The notes beneath the pieces are model-generated. The model worked only from the letters and a program-made list of their open reading frames with translations, did no database searches and had not been told where the DNA came from. Shown here piece by piece: positions 33,729 through 42,914 of a DNA stretch of 64,000 nucleotides. Position numbers and translations under genes: made by a program. Every line of letters begins with the position of its first letter. The stretch's first letter is position 1. The DNA comes from Runella sp. MFBS21 (GTDB taxonomy: Bacteria > Bacteroidota > Bacteroidia > Cytophagales > Spirosomataceae), in assembly GCF_029433105.1 (NCBI RefSeq), contig NZ_JARNTW010000001.1:248001-312000 (forward strand), given 5' to 3'.

Positions 33729-34415
33729 TTAGAGAAAGTAGGGAATAAAGTTGCCTTGAATACACCCTGGTATAGGAATTAAGTTATCTCCTTTCATATC
33801 GCATCCACTGATAGTAGTAATACTTTTATACCAAGTCTTTTCAAAGTCTTTGTGAATTTTTGAAAGCTCGACGAGTAAATGGAAACCTCCACGTGTACGT
33901 AATACCCTTAAACAATCTTCATTGATAAATTCTTTAATGGTAGGTAAAACACTTTCGGGTAAAATGTCGTCAAAATCTAAGTCAAAAAAAATCTTCCGAC
34001 TACAAGCTTTTTGGATTTCTGAAAGTACTTCTTGGTGAGGGTTATAACCACTGTAATCACGAGTGATTAGGTCTACAAACTTTATAAGGGAATTTTTGGT
34101 AGCTTTCTCCAAATCTCTAGGGTTTGGGTTGATATAAATAGCCAAACTTTCTTGTGGAATGGCTAGTCCATTGGATTTATAGGCACCAAATTGTACTTCT
34201 AACTGCTTAATTTTATCAAATAGGTTTTCTTTGGTGGTAGTAAATCTTTTTAATAGTGCCTTATTTGCTTTTAAGACATTACTTTCCGTTTCGTATTTAT
34301 TTCTGGCAAATAAAGAGATATAGTAAGTTTCGTGTTTTTCTAAGGTTGGTAACCACTCAATAAAATTGGTTAACAAAACTTCATCTTTAATAATCGTATA
34401 ATTCATATGAGACAT
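33729..34415 (-). CDS. Protein resembling archaeo-eukaryotic primase (AEP/PrimPol) fold
   Basis: The 228-residue protein has an unassigned N-terminal half (YYISLFARNKYETES) and a C-terminal half with the three AEP motifs in order: FFDLDFDD (Asp145, Asp147), RTRGGFHLLVEL (His179 in GGFH) and GDNLIPIPGCIQGNF (motif III plus the PG loop). These would form a nucleotidyltransferase active site. No helicase or PriL partner is adjacent. It leads a two-gene operon with the LMW-PTP-like gene. Fold assignment is by motif only; a primase, translesion or RNA-repair role cannot be decided. Confidence 0.55.
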   Translation of the reverse strand: MSHMNYTIIKDEVLLTNFIEWLPTLEKHETYYISLFARNKYETESNVLKANKALLKRFTTTKENLFDKIKQLEVQFGAYKSNGLAIPQESLAIYINPNPRDLEKATKNSLIKFVDLITRDYSGYNPHQEVLSEIQKACSRKIFFDLDFDDILPESVLPTIKEFINEDCLRVLRTRGGFHLLVELSKIHKDFEKTWYKSITTISGCDMKGDNLIPIPGCIQGNFIPYFL

Positions 34416-34499
34416 AAATTTGGTAGTCAGTCTAAATATAAAACTTATTTATGATTCAACCTTAAAGGTGATTGATTTGGACATCAGAGTTTATAAATA

Positions 34500-34546
34500 A
34501 ACAATAAAGCCCTTCCATTTCTAAAAATTGGAAGGGCTTTATTGTT
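34500..34546 (-). terminator. Terminator after the delta-60 repeat gene
   Basis: An 18-bp perfect stem (34500-34517 with 34529-34546) with an 11-nt loop continues on the minus strand into TTATTTATAA. It lies 14 bp after the stop of the 951-residue protein and 85 bp before the start of the primase-like gene. Confidence 0.75.
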
Positions 34547-34560
34547 CGTTTTTTGGAATC

Positions 34561-37416
34561 CTATTCTACCAAAACCTTGGTTGTAATCATTTTCAATCCT
34601 GCGCTTATGCGAATAAAGTAACTTCCTTTGGTAGAGGTATTTATCTGAAAGAGGTCGTATTGTTGCCTTAGTGGTAAAGCACGCCCCAGAACATCAAAAA
34701 GCTCTACTTTTCCGTTTTTAAACTCAGCAGGAATATCCATTTTGAAGGTGCCATTGTTAGGATTGGGGAAAACCCTTAACTTACTTTCGACACTGTTTGG
34801 TTCGGCTCCTAATATAGGGCTGATGTCTATAAATATACCTTTAGAAACATTGTTGCAACCATTGTGGGTAACTTTCACCGTGTAATTTCCCGAGCTCGAA
34901 ACTTCATAAGAAACTTTGTTGGCACCTTCTATATCTTCAGTATCTTTTTGCCATTGATAAGAAAACCTATTATCGCCTTTGTTGGCCTGTAAAATAGCTA
35001 TAAATGAGGTGTTTCCGTTGGTCAAGGGGCTAATCTCAGCCGGTGGAGGAGAACTAAATTGGATACGGAGTTCATTGGAATTCATGGTCAGACAGTCGGT
35101 ATCTTGGGCGATGATTTTGTAGGTTCCTGCTATAGAGGTATTGAGGCTGGTAGAGGTGGCGTTGAGTGTAATATTTTGATTGTCTTTTTGCCATTGATAC
35201 CTAAAACCTTCTACTTCATTAACCTTCAACATAATGTTTTCGCCAGTACAAGCTTCTGTTTTAGAAGCCGTAATTTGGGGTTTAAGCGACGCGCAATTGA
35301 GCACCAGACGTTCTATTCGGCCTTTATAGACTAGCAAAATCTCTTGAGAAGATACTGGGAAAATATTGCTAATAAAGCGTGTATCTATGGCTGGAGTTAC
35401 TCGAAAGGTAGTGTCACGCGTGCCGTCGCTATTGAGCCTTACAAATAAGATCTCGTCCGAAGCTTTCTCTTCATTGAAGTATTTACCATAAACCATGATT
35501 TTTTGGTCTTCTTGGATGTAGGCTGTACCATATAAGTTGTCTGGGAGAGCCGCTTGAAAGGTGTTGTCTATCACCGCGTTATCGTTGAAGCGTGATAGCT
35601 TTCCGTTCATTGTCGCAATCACTCTATCGCTGTATTGAGAGCCTTTCAATTTAAGGTAGTTTTGGGCTGAAATGATGACTGGAGTAAAAGAGGCATCCAC
35701 TGAGCCATCTGCCAAAAAACGTGTGAGAGACATCGTTTGATTGTCAGAAGAGACTATTCGCGCTACGATGTTTTTTTGGTCTTTCAATGGCCAATATTCA
35801 TAAAATTCAGAGGCAATGATACGTTGCTCAAATTCATTTTGAGGGGCTACGCGTTGGCCATCTTTATCCACAAGAAAACGTGCGGAGGTAGTCCAAGGGT
35901 TAGAAAATTGCCTAACCGCAAAGCGATTGTTTGGTAAGGGTAAAGTGCTAGCACTGTCTTTCAAAAATCTAGAATCTACATTTCCGTCGGGTTTTAAGAG
36001 ATAAGAATTTCGATAAAACACAAAAACGGAGTTCCTATCAGTTTCTCGATTCATTACTATAGAGCCGTCATTTAGTGGAAAAACTTCGGGGTTCTTTACC
36101 GTATTGAAGGCTGTAATGTCCCCGTAATAGCCTGTGGGAGAAGGAAGTTGGTATTGGGCCGGAATGCTAGGTTTGGCTGATTGGTATTTAAAATTACTGT
36201 CCAATTTTCCGTCTTTATAAAAGCGATATAGTTGGGTGTCATAGCCGTTTTGGATATCAGCCAAAAATCGCTCATTGGCTAAAATCCCTCTTACGGCATT
36301 GACGGTAGAAATCCCAAGCTTAGGCTTTGATTTTTGAATGATATTGCCTTCATTATCTACCCAGAGTAATTCATCGGCATAATTTGTCAAAAGAAACTGC
36401 CCTTGGGGAAGGAGCGAAACTTTATATGCCCCAAACGCGGGATGAAGCGTGGTATCTTTGAGCAGAGGCTTGGCTTCATTGGTGTTTATCATAATCTTGT
36501 AAGGCATTTTAACACCGCGTTCGATGACAAAATCATCAGAACCAATGATAGTATTGCCCCATTTGTCAAACACTCCTGTGGGAAGAAGGTGGTTTTTTTC
36601 GAGCTTCCCGTCTTGGTCAAATAGGTAATAGGCTTTGGCCATACGATCCCTCATAAAAAGCTTTCCATTAGGAAAAAAGGAGATTTGAGGAAAAGGACCA
36701 TCTGCAATCTCAAAAGGAAGACCATTGTGAATGAGAGTTGCCTTTTTTTCTAAAACGCCGTCTTTGCTAAATAGTTGAATGCTAATGTTTTTGTTTATGC
36801 GAGTAGCCAACAAAATTTTATCGTCGGCTTTGAGGCTGAGATCTAAAACGTAAGGGTCATATTGCTTGCCTGCTACGGGCTGAAACCGAAAAGTAGTATC
36901 TATTTGACCATTACTGAGCAGACGAAAAAGCTTATCGTTGCCAAGAGCTACTATTTTGCCGTCTGATTGAATTTTCCACTTATGAAAATGTGGGTGATAG
37001 CTTTGATAGACGGTATCAAGCCCTGCGTTTTCTTTGTTTTTTAAATGAGTGATATTTAGCATAGTACCCCACGTCTGAGGAGGGATAATCATCACTTTTC
37101 CATCCGCAAATACCCTGTGCTCATCGCCTACCAAAATCAGATTTGGCTTAAAAGTTTCATCCAGTGTTCCGTCTGGGTGGAGTCGAAACATATTGCCCGA
37201 AAAATGCTTGCCATTGATGTAATTGAAGCTGGAAGTACACAAAATGATTTTTCCATCTGGCAATACAATAGGTTCAGAGAAATAAAAATGAGTGGCTTCT
37301 TGATAAAAATCAGGGGTTCGGAAGGTAGCATCTAGTTCATACCTTTTCTTTTGCTGGCTATATACGCTGACGACAACCCACCCTATGAGATACAAGGTCA
37401 TGCATACTCGTTTCAT
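34561..37416 (-). CDS. Secreted delta-60 repeat protein with T9SS type A sorting domain
   Basis: The 951-residue protein has a signal peptide (ending SVYSQ) and at least six delta-60-type repeats recognisable by the tags DGTLDETF, NGQIDTTF, DGKLDSNF, DGNVDSRF, DGSVDASF and DGTRDTTF, each preceded by an LPDGKI-like strand, so a beta-propeller-like body is likely. Two Ig-like modules follow (YQWQKDNQNI and YQWQKDTEDI). The end VFPNPNNGTFKMDI ... GSYFIRI is a T9SS type A C-terminal signal, so the protein is exported or surface-attached. No enzymatic site is visible. It is monocistronic. Confidence 0.87.
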   Translation of the reverse strand: MKRVCMTLYLIGWVVVSVYSQQKKRYELDATFRTPDFYQEATHFYFSEPIVLPDGKIILCTSSFNYINGKHFSGNMFRLHPDGTLDETFKPNLILVGDEHRVFADGKVMIIPPQTWGTMLNITHLKNKENAGLDTVYQSYHPHFHKWKIQSDGKIVALGNDKLFRLLSNGQIDTTFRFQPVAGKQYDPYVLDLSLKADDKILLATRINKNISIQLFSKDGVLEKKATLIHNGLPFEIADGPFPQISFFPNGKLFMRDRMAKAYYLFDQDGKLEKNHLLPTGVFDKWGNTIIGSDDFVIERGVKMPYKIMINTNEAKPLLKDTTLHPAFGAYKVSLLPQGQFLLTNYADELLWVDNEGNIIQKSKPKLGISTVNAVRGILANERFLADIQNGYDTQLYRFYKDGKLDSNFKYQSAKPSIPAQYQLPSPTGYYGDITAFNTVKNPEVFPLNDGSIVMNRETDRNSVFVFYRNSYLLKPDGNVDSRFLKDSASTLPLPNNRFAVRQFSNPWTTSARFLVDKDGQRVAPQNEFEQRIIASEFYEYWPLKDQKNIVARIVSSDNQTMSLTRFLADGSVDASFTPVIISAQNYLKLKGSQYSDRVIATMNGKLSRFNDNAVIDNTFQAALPDNLYGTAYIQEDQKIMVYGKYFNEEKASDEILFVRLNSDGTRDTTFRVTPAIDTRFISNIFPVSSQEILLVYKGRIERLVLNCASLKPQITASKTEACTGENIMLKVNEVEGFRYQWQKDNQNITLNATSTSLNTSIAGTYKIIAQDTDCLTMNSNELRIQFSSPPPAEISPLTNGNTSFIAILQANKGDNRFSYQWQKDTEDIEGANKVSYEVSSSGNYTVKVTHNGCNNVSKGIFIDISPILGAEPNSVESKLRVFPNPNNGTFKMDIPAEFKNGKVELFDVLGRALPLRQQYDLFQINTSTKGSYFIRISAGLKMITTKVLVE

Positions 37417-37629
37417 CTACAAAAATATTTTAGAATTAATACTTCACTTGAGGTTGTTCTTCTGCCGGTAGAGGATACAAAAGTATAGACGGAAACCCTC
37501 ACGAAAGAGTTGTATAAAAACTCCTTAAATAGTGTAAATGACTATGAGTCAGTCTTTTTTAATAGTGAACTGCGGTAAAAAATAGCTGCTATTTTTCAAT
37601 AGGCAAGTGTCACTAAGGAGAAGAGATGT

Positions 37630-38487
37630 CTATTTACTAGTAAGTTGGTGATGTACAGATTTTACAAAATCCACCGTGGTATCAGCAATTTCTGCAATTT
37701 GCTCAAAAGTTTTGTTACCTTCTCTAATAAGATAAGTAACAAACTTTGTCAGTTCTCTGCGTTGAGCAATAGCTTGTCCTTTGTCAAGTCCTAATAAGAA
37801 AGCCACATCTTTCTTTTCATCAATATATTTTGCGATGCTATCCATAATGATGGTTTTCAGTTTTTGTTCTAATTTACGTAGCTGTGCCAAAATACGCAAC
37901 TGTGTAAAATATCTTTTTAACGCTAAATCCCCTTCTACAGTTTCTTCAAGTCGTGAAATTATACGTTTTAAGGCAATTTCGGTTGTTTCTTTGTTAAAGT
38001 TGGCTAAGACAGATAAAATAACTTCTTCGGGTTGGTTTGAGTTGAGAAAGGTTTTATAGTCTATGGTGTTGATTGCGAGTAAATTGTACTTAAAAGCTAA
38101 ATCAAAGGTTTGAAGTGAACTTTGCATTAACATCTTACCCTTTCCTAAAAATATAACGTATTGGCGAACAGGAATCCGATACATTCTAAAAAGCATTGCT
38201 TTATAATCAAGCATACGATGAACCATTTCATCATCGTTTGCTACTTGAAATTCGATTTGAAGTATAAAAGTGTCCCCTTTCTTATCAGTTATTTTTTTGA
38301 GTACATCAGGCTTTCGTTCTTTTGTATGTTGAATGTCATCGGGCAGCTCTTCTATATGAACAGCCGTAATTTCGAGGACATTTTTCATAATACCTGAAAT
38401 TACGGCTTCAATATTTTCCTTAAAAATCTTATCATATTGTGCATATTGTCGCCCACTTGACTGGTTTTTTTTCTTTTTTGCTTTCAT
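37630..38487 (-). CDS. Rpn/PD-(D/E)XK nuclease family protein (putative transposase-type)
   Basis: The 285-residue protein starts with a lysine-rich stretch, then YAQYDKIFKENIEAVISGIM. The nuclease core shows ERKPDVLKKI and FILQIEFQVANDDEMVHRML, matching D-x(n)-E-x-Q of Rpn-type recombination-promoting nucleases. A helical C-terminal region follows, ending FEQIAEIADTTVDFVKSV. Such proteins are widespread in Bacteroidetes in many copies. Low GC and lack of neighbours on the same strand fit an acquired gene. It lies next to the ATPase/DUF3883 gene on the same strand. Confidence 0.8.
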   Translation of the reverse strand: MKAKKKKNQSSGRQYAQYDKIFKENIEAVISGIMKNVLEITAVHIEELPDDIQHTKERKPDVLKKITDKKGDTFILQIEFQVANDDEMVHRMLDYKAMLFRMYRIPVRQYVIFLGKGKMLMQSSLQTFDLAFKYNLLAINTIDYKTFLNSNQPEEVILSVLANFNKETTEIALKRIISRLEETVEGDLALKRYFTQLRILAQLRKLEQKLKTIIMDSIAKYIDEKKDVAFLLGLDKGQAIAQRRELTKFVTYLIREGNKTFEQIAEIADTTVDFVKSVHHQLTSK

Positions 38488-38706
38488 GAAGTGAAATTAC
38501 TAAAAGTGAGGTATAATTAATATACTACATTTAGTCAATGCTATCAATCAACATAGTTTTGAGAACTTAGATATGAGAACAAAGCTCTAAATTGGCATCT
38601 CACCAGACGAATCGAATGAGGGACGCAAAGCGAGTTAACAGTCTCATTTTTGGATAATCCTTCTCATTGTCGGCAGCCTTTCTGTTAGTCCGAATCTCTG
38701 TCGTTA
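38488..38706. other. 219-bp gene-free gap between Rpn-type and ATPase/DUF3883 genes
   Basis: No coding frame or clear terminator is seen. The half nearest the ATPase gene (38590-38706) is less AT-rich than both flanking genes, so it may be a leftover of the insertion that brought one of them. This is a guess. An attC-like or other recombination site was looked for and not found. Confidence 0.3.
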
Positions 38707-41190
38707 TTAGATGTCACCTTTGTTTATTTTTAAAAACTTCGCTTTCAATTCTCCATTGTGGCGGAAAACTCTTGCAATGTGGTATTTGTCTTCACTCTCA
38801 TTCTCGTCAAGAAAATTCCATTGAGACAATCGCATAAAGAACGGAATACTGTTTACATTTGCAATGCCTCTTGAAGTTGTCTTGACATCAACATAAAATC
38901 TTGTTGTCTTGTCAGGATTCAAAACCTGAAAATCAAAACGGGCTTCACCATTTCTGCTTGCCCAAACAACATTTTCTTTTTGGAACTTACTTACCAATAG
39001 GGCATAAATAAATTCCTCGCCTTCTTCACCGCCAATTTCATCAGCAAACTCCTCATCATCCACTTTGTTTTTTAGCCAATCCAAAAACATTTTGAACTCG
39101 CCAATATTTTCAGTTACAAGTTCAATGTCTGAACTGGATAAATTGCTCTTGGCAATTTTTGCTAATGCTTCCATCTTACCACTCTGAACAATTGCAAAGG
39201 CATTTTCTCTGTCTTGGTCGGTTGAGAAAGTGTCCAAAACGATTTGTGCTTTGTTTTGGGAGAACCAGGGAAAATAGATTTTGGCTTTTTCTTCTGTTAT
39301 GCCGTTATCATTTACCCATTTGAAAATTGAATTGACAGCCGTAAGAAACTTGGCTTCCTTTCGGTCAGATTTGTAATCTCTCAACTCATTGTCAATTTCA
39401 ATTACAATATCAAGTAAAGATTTTTTGTCTTTCTCTGCAATCAAGGTTGTATTGCGTTCATAGTCCTTGTGAAGCAGAAAATCTTTCCAATCATTTTTTG
39501 TGAGTCCATTTAAAACTGTTTTAAGTTCATCAGGAACATCATCGTCAAGAAATAATTTTTCCTTGGCATTTCGGATTTTGAAATTCTCGTTTTGGTTTGG
39601 AACAATAGCGAATTTATCAAGCAGGGTAGTATTATCTGTTGCAATAATTAGCTCAATCACATTGTTAAGCCAGTCATCAATCTTTGTGGTAGGAGATAAA
39701 CTTGCTTTAAGGTTTGTCAGGTTTGATTTGCTTGCAATTTCTTTCACTAATTTTTCAATGTCTAACTTTTGTTCCTTGAAATATGTGAAATCAAGAATAT
39801 TACACCATTCAAAGTAATGCTCTGATTTGGGTAACTTGCTTGTTAGTAAATCTTTTGATGAAGTGTAAATCTTTTTTACAACTTCCTCTTTCTTGTCTGT
39901 GAAGTATGGAATCAAACTATCTCTTAAATAGATTGGTTCTTTATCTGTTTCTACGGTCTTGTGTGATAGTATTGCTGAACGAATTTCATCAACGACAGCT
40001 TTTTTGAACCAGCTTTTTATTTTCTCTTCCGCAAAGTTTGCATCCTCAATATTGCAAATGCGATAAATGTTTTTCCAGTTTTCATTTTCGGCAATCTTCA
40101 ATACTTTCTTGTAAGCTGTAACAGCTTCGGTAATGCGACTGCGATTTTTTTCGTCCTTGTCGGATAATTCAATTCCGTTCCTTTCAGTTTTTGGGTCAAA
40201 GTCCTTACTGTTAATGACAATTGGGAAATTAAAATCTTCTGTTCCTACAAACGGAAAGGCGCAAAATAGTTTTGGCAACTCTTTATCGTATGGTATGATT
40301 GAAATTTCTGTTGAGTTGATTTTCTCAATATTAATTGCAACTGTTGTTGCTCCTTCGGAAATTAAGGCAATGTGTGTTTCAGCTTCTTTAGTGTCATCAA
40401 GAGTTCTCGTGATAGAAAAGAGTTGATAAGGCAATGTAGTGTTTGGGTCTTGTTTGGCTGAATAAACAGTTATATGCTCTGTTGTAGCAGTCCGGTCAAT
40501 TATTGTTGCAGTTTTAATTTTTGGAATGAATGAAAGAACGAATGGAAATACTGTTTTCAGGTTTTCAATTCCATACTTTGCGATTTCAAAACTGTTCTCA
40601 CTTTCATAAGGAAATTTAAAATCGTAGTGGAATTCTGTTTCAGGTTTTCCATTCTTTTGATAGTTGGTGATTGGCGAATAATCCTTGTTAAGTTGTCCAA
40701 TGGATTTTTCAATACTTACCATCAATGCAGACTTGTAATCCTTTTCCTCTGGATGCCTTCTATCAAGGTCAAAACCGAATTTGTAATAGTTGAGCTTGTC
40801 TTTGCTTTCAATAATACCGTCAACTTTTATCAATAGTGATGGAATATGTGTCGCAAGAAATCCAGTTCCAAATTGTCCGACTTGTTCTCGTTGTGTATTT
40901 TCTAAAAACTCGTCCTTGCCCGAATCAGGTTCAATTAAATTTCTTGCGTCTTTATACGTGAACGGATTTCCGTTGTGTCGAAACTTTAAGTTGTCAACGG
41001 AAAGTATAACCTCAATTTCAGTTTGCTCACTTACATCACTTGCGTTTTGCAGCAATTCCCAAAACCATCTTCTCTTTGCAATGTCAATGTTGCTGCGAAG
41101 CGGTTTGATTTTTTCCATAATCCGCTTTGCCGGTCCACTGAACCGCTCTCTTTTGTCAAAGTCGTCAATTTCGTTTTTTAGTTTGTCCAT
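38707..41190 (-). CDS. Sacsin-like HATPase with C-terminal DUF3883 nuclease-like domain, candidate defence protein
   Basis: The ATG at 41188-41190 (827 residues, MDKLKNEIDDF) is preferred over a TTG three codons upstream. The N-terminal GHKL ATPase shows the N-box WFWELLQNASD and lid glycines GQFGTGF. A long helical middle follows. The C-terminus has GEEGEEFIYALL, ARFDFQVL and FYVDVKTT, consistent with a DUF3883/PD-(D/E)XK-like domain. This architecture occurs in prokaryotic anti-phage and genome-maintenance proteins. It is low in GC and lies beside an Rpn-type nuclease gene, as expected of a small defence island. Defence is inferred. Confidence 0.75.
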   Translation of the reverse strand: MDKLKNEIDDFDKRERFSGPAKRIMEKIKPLRSNIDIAKRRWFWELLQNASDVSEQTEIEVILSVDNLKFRHNGNPFTYKDARNLIEPDSGKDEFLENTQREQVGQFGTGFLATHIPSLLIKVDGIIESKDKLNYYKFGFDLDRRHPEEKDYKSALMVSIEKSIGQLNKDYSPITNYQKNGKPETEFHYDFKFPYESENSFEIAKYGIENLKTVFPFVLSFIPKIKTATIIDRTATTEHITVYSAKQDPNTTLPYQLFSITRTLDDTKEAETHIALISEGATTVAINIEKINSTEISIIPYDKELPKLFCAFPFVGTEDFNFPIVINSKDFDPKTERNGIELSDKDEKNRSRITEAVTAYKKVLKIAENENWKNIYRICNIEDANFAEEKIKSWFKKAVVDEIRSAILSHKTVETDKEPIYLRDSLIPYFTDKKEEVVKKIYTSSKDLLTSKLPKSEHYFEWCNILDFTYFKEQKLDIEKLVKEIASKSNLTNLKASLSPTTKIDDWLNNVIELIIATDNTTLLDKFAIVPNQNENFKIRNAKEKLFLDDDVPDELKTVLNGLTKNDWKDFLLHKDYERNTTLIAEKDKKSLLDIVIEIDNELRDYKSDRKEAKFLTAVNSIFKWVNDNGITEEKAKIYFPWFSQNKAQIVLDTFSTDQDRENAFAIVQSGKMEALAKIAKSNLSSSDIELVTENIGEFKMFLDWLKNKVDDEEFADEIGGEEGEEFIYALLVSKFQKENVVWASRNGEARFDFQVLNPDKTTRFYVDVKTTSRGIANVNSIPFFMRLSQWNFLDENESEDKYHIARVFRHNGELKAKFLKINKGDI

Positions 41191-41270
41191 TGGGAGCAAT
41201 TATTTTGATTAAGCGATACTGTTTAATCGGAGCGGTTAAGGTTGCCGATAGCGAACCTACTTACCCTTAC

Positions 41271-42197
41271 CTAAAACCAACCCCCAAAAATTTTCTTGGC
41301 ATATACTAAATCGCGTTGATGCGCTTCTACGGCTTTGATAGTGTTGGGGGATTGGGCTTCGAGGCATTGCTCCAATACAAGCAATGGCTTTACTTTTAAG
41401 GCGGAGAGTTCGCGCACTAAACGAGGATAATCAATATCACCTTCGCCAAAAGTTTCGGCCCAAATCTGATTGACAGATTGGCGGACATGTAACTCTACGA
41501 TACGTTTGCCGTACATTTTAACCACGTCAAAAAGAGCAACTTGCGAATTGCCAGCACCGCGATATACCCAATGTACATCCAAACAAAACCCCACCTCTGT
41601 GGGGTCGGTGTTTTGAAGCATATGATGAAACTCCCGCGCCCCTGCCCGCAGCTCTATGTCGTGCGTATGATAAGCGAGCGTTATACCACGTTTACGTAGT
41701 TCTTTACCCAGATACGCTAGATTTTTGGCTTGTTCGATGAGTTGCGCATCATTTTTAAGTTCTGCCCCTCCCCATTTCAATGGGCTGGGATTAGAGACCA
41801 ATATTTTGAGCCCTAATGGCTGGGCCGATTCGGCAATTGCCAAAGCTGTTTCGATGGATTTTTTCCCTTCGTTGGGTTCGTGAAGTACACTGCCTACGTA
41901 AGCCGAAGGCATCGTTAAATTGTATTTTTGCAAGAGCGGTCCCAGCTTTTTTACTTCCTCTACCGTCGTAAAGCTAGGCTCGTACGCCGTGAGTCCTGAT
42001 TTGACATATTCCGCTAAAGAAGCATCAAGGTCGGCGTTCCAATTGCGTTTGTCGCGGTTATAAAAAGTAATCCAAGCGTATTGGTTAGAAGAAATAGGCC
42101 AATGCTTGGTACCTATCGCCTGAGCCAAAGGTGATAGCAAAGCTGCTGCTCCAGTAGCGGTGAGAGTTTCGATAAAATGACGACGCGTGTAAGACAT
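41271..42197 (-). CDS. Sugar phosphate isomerase/epimerase (TIM barrel), Tat-exported
   Basis: The 308-residue protein has a twin-arginine-like signal (YTRRHFIETLTATGAAALL) and an AP-endonuclease-2-type TIM barrel with LAYHTHDIELRAG, GFCLDVHWVYRGAG, VELHVRQSV and VLEQCLE as metal-ligand strands. Members isomerise or epimerise sugars, and exported versions are common in Bacteroidetes polysaccharide use. Substrate unknown. The next gene downstream on the plus strand is nuoD, with a hypothetical between. Confidence 0.82.
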   Translation of the reverse strand: MSYTRRHFIETLTATGAAALLSPLAQAIGTKHWPISSNQYAWITFYNRDKRNWNADLDASLAEYVKSGLTAYEPSFTTVEEVKKLGPLLQKYNLTMPSAYVGSVLHEPNEGKKSIETALAIAESAQPLGLKILVSNPSPLKWGGAELKNDAQLIEQAKNLAYLGKELRKRGITLAYHTHDIELRAGAREFHHMLQNTDPTEVGFCLDVHWVYRGAGNSQVALFDVVKMYGKRIVELHVRQSVNQIWAETFGEGDIDYPRLVRELSALKVKPLLVLEQCLEAQSPNTIKAVEAHQRDLVYAKKIFGGWF

Positions 42198-42240
42198 GAA
42201 AGTGTTTTTTGGGAAAAAGACATAAAGTCTCCAAAACTCA

Positions 42241-42807
42241 TTACATCAGGCGTCTTACAATCAATCCTTTGACCAATTCATAAAAAGGCTGAGGCTGCAT
42301 CGTACGCCAATTGTCGAGGTGGAGCGTCCCTCCGAAGTTTAGGAAATAATCTAAGCGATAGCGTTTCCATTCGCGTTCTACGTGCTCACGTGAGCCTACA
42401 ACCGCAATCCAACCATCTTCGATTTCTTCAAACCATTCGGCATAGTATTCGTCGTCGGAGCCGTGGAAATTGAGAATGTTTTCTCCAATCAAAATAAATT
42501 GGCTGATACCCTCGGCGAGGAGGTGATCGATGACATTGCGCTTGAAATACATGATGTCGTTGTGGAGGGTATCGTTCCATTCTCCAAATAGCTCAATCAC
42601 CACAAAATGCTTTTTGTAATCAGCAAAAAGTATTTTCACATAAAGCGTTTCTGAATCAATTTCGTCCCACAGAGGGTGTATGTAGTAGCCATAAATATCG
42701 TGTTCATACTGATTCATGTTATAGTCGCGACCATAAAAAGGAGATTTTCGATCTTCGGCGGCTATGTAGTGCTTTTCCCAATTGTAAAAAGGCTCAATTT
42801 CGTGCAT
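42241..42807 (-). CDS. Conserved hypothetical protein
   Basis: The 188-residue protein has no signal peptide or helix. It is rich in aromatic and acidic residues (EPFYNWEKHYIAAEDRK, YAEWFEEIEDGWIAVVG, YRLDYFLNFGGTLHLD). Composition and codon use match core genes, and it is probably a conserved Cytophagales protein. No function can be assigned. It ends 43 bp before the start of the isomerase gene and may be co-transcribed. Confidence 0.6.
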   Translation of the reverse strand: MHEIEPFYNWEKHYIAAEDRKSPFYGRDYNMNQYEHDIYGYYIHPLWDEIDSETLYVKILFADYKKHFVVIELFGEWNDTLHNDIMYFKRNVIDHLLAEGISQFILIGENILNFHGSDDEYYAEWFEEIEDGWIAVVGSREHVEREWKRYRLDYFLNFGGTLHLDNWRTMQPQPFYELVKGLIVRRLM

Positions 42808-42914
42808 GTCTTTCTCGCGTTATCTTTTATAACAAATATACAAACATGGATGGGAGGGTGTGGCTGCTAGACCGTTTTTCTTCTTAACTTGCATCATTAA
42901 TTTGTAATGATACC

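Noticed and set aside
38590-38706. attC-like or other recombination site before the ATPase/DUF3883 gene
   Set aside because: I looked for RYYYAAC/GTTRRRY core sites and paired arms and found none convincing; similarity with the sequence at 41241-41251 is short and imperfect.
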